NCBI RefSeq assembly: GCF_022844445.1
Contig: NZ_JALHLS010000015.1
Location: 1-59,402, forward strand
Reading direction: 5' to 3'
Source: Hyphomonas sp.
GTDB lineage: Bacteria; Pseudomonadota; Alphaproteobacteria; Caulobacterales; Hyphomonadaceae
DNA: 59,402 bases
Each line of letters starts with the position of its first letter. The first letter of the stretch is position 1. Below, piece after piece: positions 18,406-26,311 of the stretch. Under the pieces are notes generated by a model. It was not told where the DNA came from, ran no database searches, and was given only the letters and a program-made list of their open reading frames with translations. Both the position numbers and the translations under genes were made by a program.

Positions 18406-18795
18406 ATGATACGTACTGTTCTGGTTGCCGGGCTTGCACTGGTACTTTCGGCCTGCGGTGATGCGGCAGACCTGCAGAACGTGAAGCAGGGCGCGCTCGA
18501 TCTCGGCGGGCAGGCTCTCGAAGCGGCAAGCGGCGCCGTGGATACCAAGACGGCCTGCGTGCTGGCCGGGCAATCCGAGGTGTTCTGCGGCTGCGTGAGC
18601 GACAGTCTGGGGGCTGAGCTCACCGGTGAACATCTCGAGACGCTGAAGAATGTCGTCAGCGAAAGCCTGAACGGCCAGGGCCTGCAGTCGGCCGTGGAGA
18701 CAGCCGGCGGAGTTGACGCGGAGACCCGCGACGCACTCGTGCAATGTGCAACAAAAGCCGCTGTTCAGGGCGCGATCAGCGAGGCTGGGAACTAG
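18406..18795 (+). CDS. Small cysteine-containing lipoprotein
   Basis: A 129-aa lipoprotein from the ATG at 18406 (SD AAGGGA). The lipobox LSAC places the acylated Cys at 17. The mature protein is helical and has four further cysteines (51, 61, 63, 114) in the pattern TACVLAG, FCGCV, VQCATK, compatible with two disulfides in the periplasm. No family recognised. There is no operon partner: a 477-nt gap follows. Confidence 0.7.
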   Translation: MIRTVLVAGLALVLSACGDAADLQNVKQGALDLGGQALEAASGAVDTKTACVLAGQSEVFCGCVSDSLGAELTGEHLETLKNVVSESLNGQGLQSAVETAGGVDAETRDALVQCATKAAVQGAISEAGN

Positions 18796-19272
18796 CTCGC
18801 CTCTTACGCTGCCGGGCCGACTGGACAACAGTCAGCCTGCAGCTGCCCGGAGCAGGCGCTGGCATTGAGCGCCCTGAGGCCTGCTGCCCATGTCTTGCGC
18901 GATGTTTTCTGAGGCAGGCCCGTGCCTCCCAACTCTGCAAAGTTGAGTTGGAAGGCACGGCGCACACAGCCGAAGGCAGGCAGTATCGTCCACCCTGTCG
19001 CAAGGCGGCAGGCGCCGCCTGGTTCTGAGCCCGTCTGCAGGCGGGTGCCGGAACCAAGGCTTCAGCGAAAGGCAGACAGCGCAGGCCCGGCAAAAAGGCA
19101 GTGACGGGACCTGCGGGCCAGATGCCGCAAAATCGCGATGTTCCCTGAACGGAGGGTTCACCGCAGTGCGATCGGTGGATTGCTTGGAAGGCGCCCGGCG
19201 GAAAACGCCGGAGGTCGTCATGCGCTGCCCTTCAGGCGTTCAGACCCCGGCCATGGCGAACACCTGCCTCAA
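18796..19272. other. Intergenic region with a long hairpin
   Basis: A 477-nt stretch between convergent genes with no convincing gene. Its main content is the 16-bp-stem inverted repeat at 18920-18960. The rest contains short GC-rich repeats only. Confidence 0.5.
18920..18960. repeat. Long imperfect inverted repeat (hairpin)
   Basis: The arms CCGTGCCT-c-CCAACTC and GAGTTGG-a-AGGCACGG pair over about 15-16 bp with one mismatch and a 9-nt loop (TGCAAAGTT). It lies about 125 nt past the lipoprotein stop. No T-run follows, so it is not a textbook Rho-independent terminator. It could be a 3'-end stabiliser, a bidirectional terminator or a mobile repeat. Confidence 0.55.
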
Positions 19273-20352
19273 TCAGCTGCGGCCAAACTCCTTCCGGTAC
19301 CGGGGAATAAAAAGGTCTTTGCCTTTGATGGCTGAAGTTAAGCCGTCACCGACGACCAGGCCTTGCCCGACCGGAAGTACACTGGCCCCTTTCTTCGGTC
19401 CTAGCGGAAGCAGGATCGGTGCTGTCTTCCACGGCGCGTAGGCAGGAAGCGATTCAATGTCTTTGCCGCCTGCCATCTTGCGAAGCGTTTTTGCCAGCCA
19501 GGGCGTCTGACGCAGGGTGGCGACCACGGTCATGCCTTCACCGGTGGCGGCCAGATCGCCAATGGCGAAGACATTGGGCAGGCTCGATGGACGCAGCCAG
19601 CGATCAACGCCAATCTGTCCATTGGGCTTTCGGTCGATGTGCGGCAAGTCGTGCGCCGGACTGTCGGCGATCCGTGCGCCAATTGCCGGAATGATCAGAC
19701 CGGCGAGCCGGGTTCCATCAGCCAGCGTTGTCTCGCCGACATGCGGCATGTCTGTTCGGGCAAGTCCGCTCGCCTTCTGGCCGAGGTGAAGGGCGACTTT
19801 GAGGGCCGACAGGCGCTTCAGCAGCTTGGCGTGGAGATTTGCGGGATACATTGGAAACAACCGCGCCTGCTCGGACACAAGCGCGACCGACTTGTCCGGA
19901 TACTTCGCCTTGATCTCGCCTGCCAGCTCGACGCCAACCGCCCCGGCACCCACAATGATGATCTGACTGGCCGCCGCAACTTGCCGGGCAGTATCGCGCA
20001 AGGTCTGGGCCTGTTCGATGGCATTGTCGCCTTGCGGTTTGAAAGGCGCCGCATACCGAGACCCGGTTGCGATGATCATTTCGTCTGCCTCGATCCCGGA
20101 CCCATCCGCCAGATTGACACGATCGCGATCGATCGACACCGCGCGGCCACGGATCACACGGCCTCGCTTCAGCAGCTGATCATAGGGAATGACGATTTTT
20201 TCCAGCAGTCCGGGTTCAACAATCGCCCGGATCGCGGCGACGTTGTGCACGAACGCCTCGCGCGCCTCGATCAGCGTCACATCGACATGTGGGTCCAGGA
20301 GATGCGCCAGATTAAATCCGGCATAGCCTCCTCCAATGATGGCAACTTTCAT
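19273..20352 (-). CDS. NDH-2/FSP1-like FAD-dependent oxidoreductase
   Basis: A 359-aa pyridine nucleotide-disulfide oxidoreductase-fold protein. The FAD-binding GGGYAGF is at residues 7-13 with ATGSRY following, a second Rossmann motif GAGAVGVELAGE binds NAD(P)H, and the late GDLAATGE contacts FAD. There is no redox-active CxxxxC, so it resembles type II NADH dehydrogenases and AIFM2/FSP1-type quinone reductases. It lies 101 nt after the flavin hydroxylase gene on the same strand and may supply reducing equivalents or quinone recycling, but could be independent. Confidence 0.82.
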   Translation of the reverse strand: MKVAIIGGGYAGFNLAHLLDPHVDVTLIEAREAFVHNVAAIRAIVEPGLLEKIVIPYDQLLKRGRVIRGRAVSIDRDRVNLADGSGIEADEMIIATGSRYAAPFKPQGDNAIEQAQTLRDTARQVAAASQIIIVGAGAVGVELAGEIKAKYPDKSVALVSEQARLFPMYPANLHAKLLKRLSALKVALHLGQKASGLARTDMPHVGETTLADGTRLAGLIIPAIGARIADSPAHDLPHIDRKPNGQIGVDRWLRPSSLPNVFAIGDLAATGEGMTVVATLRQTPWLAKTLRKMAGGKDIESLPAYAPWKTAPILLPLGPKKGASVLPVGQGLVVGDGLTSAIKGKDLFIPRYRKEFGRS

Positions 20353-20453
20353 TCAGCCCTCCGGTTCTGTTGACGGTGCGCCGCACCGAAAAATGAGTGA
20401 TCCTCTGCCGCGGTGGCCACGATCCAGGCGCCCATCTGGCTCTTGTCATCAAC

Positions 20454-21908
20454 TTATCTGCCGCCAGGACTGTGCGAGATCGCCCTGTCCCAGGCCTGCA
20501 CCAAAGTCTCAGGACGTCCGGTTCCAAACACATAGTGGTCTGGACGGACCAGGACGGCTTCTGCTCCGGCCTTGTCGAACCAAACGGCGAGTTGGGCAGC
20601 GAAGGGCGCGATGCTTTCCTCGGCCAGATCGGCGCGTGACACAAGCCAATGGCCGCGGCCTGTACATGCGTCGAGGCGCGCGCCGTCAGCTGCGATTGCC
20701 TGCGGGAAATAGCTTCCCGCACCGGCGCTACCCAAGGCGATCAGCCCTTCGGAGATCGGCGGATAGTCTGGCGGCGAGGCGGGCAACTTGCCGAGCAGGC
20801 GCCCGAATTTGAACTTCAGGTCGCGCAGAAAGGCGGACCATTTGCTGGTCGTGCAGACCATACGGCCCATCATGATGGCCATGGCGATGGTCGCGCGAAC
20901 ATTCGGTTCGCGCTCGGGCTGATAGGTGTCGAGCAGTTTGCCGTCTGCGTTGCCTGCGATCACGGCGGCCAGTTTCCAGCCAAGATTTGCGGCATCGCGC
21001 AAACCCGAACACATGCCTTGTCCGGCAAACGGCGGCGTTTGATGTGCCGCGTCGCCCGCAAGCAGAACGCGCCCCTTTCGCCATTCCCGGGCGATCCGTG
21101 CACGGAATGTATAGACCGCTTTCCTTTCGATCCGAACAGCGCCTTTGACCTTCCAGGGCTCGAGCAGCTTTTCAACGAAGGCGTCATCGCTCACCTGATC
21201 GGCGGTCTCGCCCGGCAGGATCATGAACTCCCAGCGATGGCGTCCTGCGCCCATGAGCACACAGGTTGTCGGGCGCTCGGGATTGCAGATCTGGAGGTTT
21301 GCCGTTGGCAGTCTGGAATAATCATCGACGAAGACATCGACCACGAGCCACGGTTCCTCGAAACTCAGATCTTCAAAGGTAATGGCCGATGCCTTGCGAA
21401 CCGGCGAGCGCGCACCATCCGCGCCGACAAGGTAGCGGGCACGCACAAGGCGTTCGCCGCCCGGCGAAGCGAGACGTGCCGTGATGCCTTCATCATCCTC
21501 GTCGAAGGATTTCAGTCCCGATTGTGTATGGAGCGCGGCTTTCTCCTGAGACTCCAACGACCGTCTCAGCGCGGCCTCGACACTGGGCTGGTGGATCATG
21601 TTTGCAGCCGGCCACCCGCCTTGGCCGATACGGTCTGCCCCTTCGAACTGCATGAGAACCTCGCCCCGGGCGTTGAGGAAATCATAGCGCGAAACCTGGC
21701 GACTGGTTTTCATCACCTCGTCGGCAACACCCGCCTCCTGTAGGATGCGCATGCATTCATGGTCGATGTGCGCGGCGCGCGGAAGCGGGTAGATGTCCGG
21801 CTCTTTCTCCGCCACCATGACCTTCACGCCGCGCTGCGCGAGCAGGATCGCCAAGGTCACACCGGTTGGGCCGCCGCCGATGACGAGGACATCGCAATCG
21901 AATGCCAT
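20454..21908 (-). CDS. FAD-dependent aromatic hydroxylase (MhpA-like)
   Basis: A 484-aa group A flavoprotein monooxygenase. The N-terminal GGGPTG dinucleotide motif is near residue 11, the DG motif VGADGARSPVRK is mid-protein, and the GD motif LLAGDAAHQTPPFAGQGMC with RDAANLGWKL follows. This layout is that of MhpA/PheA-type phenolic ring hydroxylases, which use NAD(P)H and O2 to place an OH next to an existing phenol. It lies 3 nt after the FAH gene in the operon read from 23767. The product would be the catechol or catechol-like substrate of the extradiol dioxygenase. The true substrate is unknown. Confidence 0.88.
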   Translation of the reverse strand: MAFDCDVLVIGGGPTGVTLAILLAQRGVKVMVAEKEPDIYPLPRAAHIDHECMRILQEAGVADEVMKTSRQVSRYDFLNARGEVLMQFEGADRIGQGGWPAANMIHQPSVEAALRRSLESQEKAALHTQSGLKSFDEDDEGITARLASPGGERLVRARYLVGADGARSPVRKASAITFEDLSFEEPWLVVDVFVDDYSRLPTANLQICNPERPTTCVLMGAGRHRWEFMILPGETADQVSDDAFVEKLLEPWKVKGAVRIERKAVYTFRARIAREWRKGRVLLAGDAAHQTPPFAGQGMCSGLRDAANLGWKLAAVIAGNADGKLLDTYQPEREPNVRATIAMAIMMGRMVCTTSKWSAFLRDLKFKFGRLLGKLPASPPDYPPISEGLIALGSAGAGSYFPQAIAADGARLDACTGRGHWLVSRADLAEESIAPFAAQLAVWFDKAGAEAVLVRPDHYVFGTGRPETLVQAWDRAISHSPGGR

Positions 21909-21911
21909 GGG

Positions 21912-22751
21912 TCAGCCTTCTGCGACCATGGCGCCTTCAATATGCCCGAGCCCGTCGACTTCGCAGCGCACGACATCGCCGGGCTTCAGGAACTGGCGGG
22001 GGTCCATGGCGGCGCCGATCCCGCCGGGCGTGCCGGTGAACACGAGGTCACCGGGCTCGAGCGTCATGCCGAGCGACAAGTGTTCGATCTGTTGCCAGAT
22101 ATTGAACACGAGGTGGCGGGTGTTGGAATCCTGGCGCTTCTCGCCATTGACGAAACAACGCAGGCCCAGCGTGTGCGGGTCGCCAACTTCGTCGGCCGTG
22201 ACGATCCATGGCCCAAAGGGCGCATGGGTATCGAAACTCTTGCCCAGCGACCATTGAGGCGTCGCGTGCTGCCACATTCTTTCGGTGACATCATTGCCGA
22301 CGCAGTAGCCAAATACTGCTGCCGGGGCCTGCGCGGCGCTGATGTGCTTGCCGCCTTTGCCGATGATCGCAACGAGTTCGACTTCATAGTCGTTGGTCAT
22401 GGTGCCCCGAGCGATCTCTATATCGTCATACGGCCCGTTCACGCTGGTCTGCGCCTTGGTGAACCAGACCTGCCGCTGCGGGGTTTCCATCTTCGATTCC
22501 TCGATGTGGTCGGCATAGTTGAGGCCGATGGCGAAGATCTTTCCCGGGCGCAGCACCGGCGCCTCCAGCCTGACCGAAGACAGAGGCACGCCGCCGCCGG
22601 CAGCTGCCCGGGCCTCTAGAGCGGGACGCAGTCCTTCCCAATCGCGGATGATATCGAGCATGGTGGCGCCCAGGCCGCAGTCGATGATGCGGTCGCCGAC
22701 GACGATGCCGCAGCGGGTCTGGCCATTGGCGGTATAGGTGGCGAGTTTCAT
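21912..22751 (-). CDS. Fumarylacetoacetate hydrolase family protein
   Basis: A 279-aa FAH-fold hydrolase from the ATG at 22751 (MKLATYTANGQTRCGIVVGD). It shows AIGLNYADHIEES, the metal-ligand region YEVELVAIIGKGGKHIS, GYCVGNDVTER, and the closing FTGTPGGIG motif. Family members cleave C-C bonds of diketo acids or act on 2-hydroxymuconate-type products. Here it most likely processes the ring-cleavage product of the adjacent dioxygenase. The start overlaps the dioxygenase stop (22748) by 4 nt. Confidence 0.9.
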   Translation of the reverse strand: MKLATYTANGQTRCGIVVGDRIIDCGLGATMLDIIRDWEGLRPALEARAAAGGGVPLSSVRLEAPVLRPGKIFAIGLNYADHIEESKMETPQRQVWFTKAQTSVNGPYDDIEIARGTMTNDYEVELVAIIGKGGKHISAAQAPAAVFGYCVGNDVTERMWQHATPQWSLGKSFDTHAPFGPWIVTADEVGDPHTLGLRCFVNGEKRQDSNTRHLVFNIWQQIEHLSLGMTLEPGDLVFTGTPGGIGAAMDPRQFLKPGDVVRCEVDGLGHIEGAMVAEG

Positions 22752-23767
22752 GTGAGGGTCCCTTTTGGCTGGCGGCGGAACAGCCGTTTCATTCGGATCA
22801 TGAGGGCCATGACGAACGCAACGAAGGCCGGTGGCGGCGGCATCTTGCCTGCGAACATCGGATGCGGGCTGCCCCACTGAACCGCAAGCAGGGCGGACAT
22901 CGGCATCTTCTGCGGCGGGTCGGCCGCCGTGAACAGATCGCCGTCGGTCCAGTGTTCAAGCTCGTTTCCGAATGGATCTTTCCAGTAATCGAAAATCTGA
23001 CTGCCCATGATGTGGCGGCCGACGCCCCATGCCGCGATGCGTTTCTTGGATTTCAGAAACTGATGGCCGAGCATCAGGTCATCGAGATTGGCCACTTCGA
23101 ACGCTGCGTGGAGCAGGCCGAGTTCGCCCGGCAGCTGCGCCAGAAACAGGGTGTGGTGGTCGGCGGGCCTGTCACCGCGGTCGCAGCGCATGAAGGCGCC
23201 CAGCGGGACATCGGTGGCTGCCTCGACTTCGTCCGAGGTAAGGAAGCCGAAGCGGTCCTTGTACCATGCTTCAGATGCCCGGAAGTCACTGACTTTAAGC
23301 ACGGCGTGGCCGATGCGAATGACATGCGCCGGAGACGCGCCAAACCGAACGCTCTGGCGCAGGCGAGACTTCTCGGCGGCGGTGTTGCGCGGCAGGTCTG
23401 CAACAGGGCGGGCGTCTTCCTGCTTTGCCTGTCCGGCGATGACTTCAACGCGGTAGCCGTCAGGATCGGTCAGCCGAACAATCTTGCCGCCGCCCGGTTC
23501 GTCCAGATCTTCGACCTGCTTTCCTTGCGACGCCGCAAGCAATTCCAGATCTTCAACGGATGCAGCGCGCAGCCCGACAGCCACAAATTTCGCCGCGCCG
23601 GGCTCAGTGACATGCAGGAAGGGGCGCCCGTCGCGTCCCTTGCCGAAAAGCTTTTCGTTCTCCTCAAAGCAGATCATGCCGAAATCCTCGAGGAAGGATC
23701 GCATGGCGCCAAGATCCGGCGCCGAAAACCGGACATGGGCAATATCCTCAATCTTGATCACCGGCAT
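22748..23767 (-). CDS. Type I extradiol ring-cleavage dioxygenase (VOC family)
   Basis: A 339-aa two-module vicinal-oxygen-chelate protein. The predicted Fe(II) ligands are His154 (RIGHAVLKVSD), His220 (GLLHAAFEVAN) and Glu271 (GNELEHWTDG), the 2-His-1-Glu set of BphC-type enzymes, all in the C-terminal module as in that family. A hydrophobic and basic tail (AFVAFVMALMIRMKRLFRRQ) extends beyond the usual end. First gene of the operon, divergent from the TetR gene, with two operator-like palindromes in between. Confidence 0.88.
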   Translation of the reverse strand: MPVIKIEDIAHVRFSAPDLGAMRSFLEDFGMICFEENEKLFGKGRDGRPFLHVTEPGAAKFVAVGLRAASVEDLELLAASQGKQVEDLDEPGGGKIVRLTDPDGYRVEVIAGQAKQEDARPVADLPRNTAAEKSRLRQSVRFGASPAHVIRIGHAVLKVSDFRASEAWYKDRFGFLTSDEVEAATDVPLGAFMRCDRGDRPADHHTLFLAQLPGELGLLHAAFEVANLDDLMLGHQFLKSKKRIAAWGVGRHIMGSQIFDYWKDPFGNELEHWTDGDLFTAADPPQKMPMSALLAVQWGSPHPMFAGKMPPPPAFVAFVMALMIRMKRLFRRQPKGTLT

Positions 23768-23792
23768 TGTGCGCTCCAGGAGGGACCGATAC

Positions 23793-23810
23793 TTTGACTA
23801 TTTAGTCAAA
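23793..23810. promoter_or_regulatory. Operator-like palindrome 1 (TTTGACTA-TT-TAGTCAAA)
   Basis: A perfect 8-bp-arm inverted repeat in the 82-nt gap between the dioxygenase operon and the TetR gene. Core TTGAC-N6-GTCAA. Its size and place fit a TetR dimer site controlling both directions. Confidence 0.75.
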
Positions 23811-23820
23811 TATCTTGAAT

Positions 23821-23836
23821 TTGACCAGGCAGTCAA
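23821..23836. promoter_or_regulatory. Operator-like palindrome 2 (TTGAC-CAGGCA-GTCAA)
   Basis: Second copy of the TTGAC-N6-GTCAA core, 27 nt from the first copy (start to start) and 13 nt before the TetR start codon. The spacers differ while the arms match exactly, which argues for a protein-binding site rather than a chance duplication. Confidence 0.72.
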
Positions 23837-23849
23837 CTAGGTATCGGGT

Positions 23850-24479
23850 ATGTCTGATCGATCCCCGCGCACCGCCCGCACCCGTGCTGCCCTTTTGGCT
23901 GCGGGTTTCGACCTGCTTGTCGAACGGCCGATCGACGCCATCCCGATTGATGACCTGGTCGCCAAAGCCGGCGTGGCGAAGGGCAGTTTCTTCAATCACT
24001 TCAAAGATAAAAACGACTTCGCCGCGGCTATTGCCAAGGAAGTCAGGCTTGAGCTTGAAGCTTTGGTCGCCAAGGCGAATGAAACAGTCAGCGATCCGGT
24101 TGAGCGCATTGCCGGCGGAATGCGTGTGGGCCTCGAGTTTGCGATCAGGCAGCCGAAGCGAAGCATGGCGCTTTTGCGCAGCATGGGCACACCGACAATG
24201 CGCGAGCATCCGTTGAACGACGGCCTTCGTGCAGACATCGAAGCGGCTGCATCGCGCAATCTGCTCCGACCGGAAGCCGAGCGACTTGGCGTGCTCTTCT
24301 GGCTGGGACTGTGTCAGGTTCTCATGCAGGATGCCCTGGTTGGCCGCATCCCTCTCAGCGAAGCAGACCGCCGTCTGTCAGACATGCTCGTACTCGGCCT
24401 CACCGGTCTCGGTGTGCCAGCAAAGCGCGCCGCAGCGATCGCAAACAAGCAAAGCGTCAGCAGCAATAACGCGGTCTGA
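23850..24479 (+). CDS. TetR-family regulator of the ring-cleavage operon
   Basis: A 209-aa TetR-type repressor. The N-terminal HTH (about 10-55) has the typical order TRAALLAAGFDLL, IDDLVAKAGVAKGSFFNHFKDKNDF. The C-terminal ligand domain is variable. It is divergent from the extradiol dioxygenase operon with two 16-bp palindromes in the shared promoter, so it very likely regulates that operon and itself, probably relieved by an aromatic ligand (inference). Confidence 0.88.
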   Translation: MSDRSPRTARTRAALLAAGFDLLVERPIDAIPIDDLVAKAGVAKGSFFNHFKDKNDFAAAIAKEVRLELEALVAKANETVSDPVERIAGGMRVGLEFAIRQPKRSMALLRSMGTPTMREHPLNDGLRADIEAAASRNLLRPEAERLGVLFWLGLCQVLMQDALVGRIPLSEADRRLSDMLVLGLTGLGVPAKRAAAIANKQSVSSNNAV

Positions 24480-24583
24480 CCTGGCTCACATCGCCGCTTC
24501 CGGCGACCGGCAAGCTCCTCTCCCGCTCGTCTTCGGGAGCCTGGGCTGAAATCCGGCGAAATCTTGCCAACGCCGAGAATTGC

Positions 24584-25921
24584 TCACGCGGCCGCGGCGC
24601 GGCCGCTCAGCAACGCACCGTGAACGGTGCCGGGGTAGGCGGGACTGCAGGCCTCGCCCGCAAAGCGCAGCACGCCGCCGGCTTCAGTGCGTCCGAGCTC
24701 GTCTCTGTCAGCCTGACCGCTGCCGACGGCACTAAATGAGTAAGATCCCCGCGCAAACTGATCCGCGCTCCACCGCGTCAGCTGCCACCCGACCGGCTCG
24801 GGCGACCGGGTTCCGAACATCGCGCGCACCGCGTCCATGGCTTCGGCCACAATGGCCTGATCGTCATGCGGCTCGATTGCGCGCGCGGCATCCGCGCCGG
24901 TGAACCCCAGCAGGACCGGCGCTCCTGTCTTCGCCAGGCCCACCCACTGCGACCATCGGCCCGGCGTCTCCTTCACAAGTTCATGCCAGTCATAGTCTGC
25001 TGGCCAGAAGACGTGATCAAACCGCAGGAAATGCTTGTTGAGCAAACCCATACCCAGACGCGCAATGGCCTCGCGCTTTTTTGGCGGCAAGTCCGGCGTG
25101 AAGCCAATAGCGCCGCTCTTCAACACGCCCAGCGGCACCGTGACAATGACCTGGTCGGCGCGAAGCGCCTCTCCTGTGCTGAGGACAAGCTCGACCCCAC
25201 GCTCACTCCAGCGCACCTGTGACACAACCGAGTTCAGTCGAATGTCGAGACCGCGCGCGAGGAAGCGCGGGATCTGATCGAAACCGCCGGGAAAAAGCAG
25301 ATCATCGCCGCCGAACTGCTCGCCGTCATCGTGGTTCCAGGCGGAGAGTTGCGCGGCGGCGCCAGCAAATTCCTGCTCGTAGTTTCCGGCGAGATGGAAC
25401 TCGAGTTGCGCATGTTGAATGGCGGACCGGCGCGCGGGAGGACTGACGTGGTCAATCGCGCCGCGCAGCGACTGGTCGTGGTCAGCGCGCCTGGCAGCCT
25501 CTATAGCGCGATCGACAACACCGCTGACCCAGGCGTCACCACGGCCACGCACGCCGATAGCCCGTAGCGAATCTGCGACATGAAGCTGTGCGCTCTCATA
25601 GCTTGTCTTCACTGTCGGCGCGCCGGCCAGTGCCGCCAGCCTGGCCAGCGGATTGCCTTCAGCGCCGTGGATCCATGAAGCTCCGAGATCAGCGGGGATA
25701 TCCGGCCAAAGCCGGCTCGTATGAATGCGGCCCCCGATGCGATCCCGGGCTTCAACAACCGTCACACTGCGCCCGGCATCTTTCAGCGCCCGCGCAGCCG
25801 AAAGCCCCGCAATACCGGCGCCGATCACGAGCGTTGCGCCCTGCGGCCCGGCGCACGACGCCTGCACATGGGTCAGCATGGCGGCGCTCAAGCCTCCAAT
25901 CACTTTTCGCCGGCTCAGCAT
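24584..25921 (-). CDS. Tat-exported flavin amine oxidase
   Basis: A 445-aa FAD amine oxidase-family protein (monoamine/polyamine oxidase type). The start chosen is the ATG at 25921, which gives MLSRRKVIGGLSAAML, a twin-arginine signal. FAD motifs: VIGAGIAGLSAARAL, VVEARDRIGGRIHTS, GASWIHGAEGNPL, and the C-terminal FAGEACSPAYPGTVHGALLSG. Export through Tat as a folded flavoprotein implies periplasmic oxidation of an amine with H2O2 release. It stands alone and is convergent with the TetR gene. Confidence 0.86.
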   Translation of the reverse strand: MLSRRKVIGGLSAAMLTHVQASCAGPQGATLVIGAGIAGLSAARALKDAGRSVTVVEARDRIGGRIHTSRLWPDIPADLGASWIHGAEGNPLARLAALAGAPTVKTSYESAQLHVADSLRAIGVRGRGDAWVSGVVDRAIEAARRADHDQSLRGAIDHVSPPARRSAIQHAQLEFHLAGNYEQEFAGAAAQLSAWNHDDGEQFGGDDLLFPGGFDQIPRFLARGLDIRLNSVVSQVRWSERGVELVLSTGEALRADQVIVTVPLGVLKSGAIGFTPDLPPKKREAIARLGMGLLNKHFLRFDHVFWPADYDWHELVKETPGRWSQWVGLAKTGAPVLLGFTGADAARAIEPHDDQAIVAEAMDAVRAMFGTRSPEPVGWQLTRWSADQFARGSYSFSAVGSGQADRDELGRTEAGGVLRFAGEACSPAYPGTVHGALLSGRAAAA

Positions 25922-26311
25922 CCAGCCCGGATAGCAAATCCAATACCCGTTCAACAGGGCTTAAGGCGTGCGCCCGGCTATCAGGATCAGGCGGGAAACC
26001 TGAAAGGTTCAGCCAATGACAGCCAGGGGCCAAATTGGCTTCCGGCGTAACACTCCAGAACCGGCAGCGTCACTGCAGTCCGGCCGCCCGGCTCGATTTC
26101 TTCCGAAGGGGAAATGCCTACGGATCGCGGCGTTGCCGGAGCGGCGCCGTGATCGGGCAACTGAGAACAGCCTCGGACCACGCCGCACTGTTTTGTGGTC
26201 CGGCCAAACTGGCAGGGCGGCGCTTGCCTGGGCCTTCCAGCCCGGCCCGGGTAAATGCCGTGCAAGGCCTGAGGGGGCTTGTTCGACCCCGGGCTCGTGT
26301 TCCGCGTAGGT
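25922..26311. other. Intergenic region upstream of the amine oxidase gene
   Basis: 390 nt. A minus-strand open frame crosses it from inside the methyltransferase gene (25987-26484), but its composition is Arg/Pro/Ser-rich with no motif. Its only interest is that it would be fused to the methyltransferase by a slip at the G9 tract. The amine oxidase promoter must be here. Confidence 0.45.
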
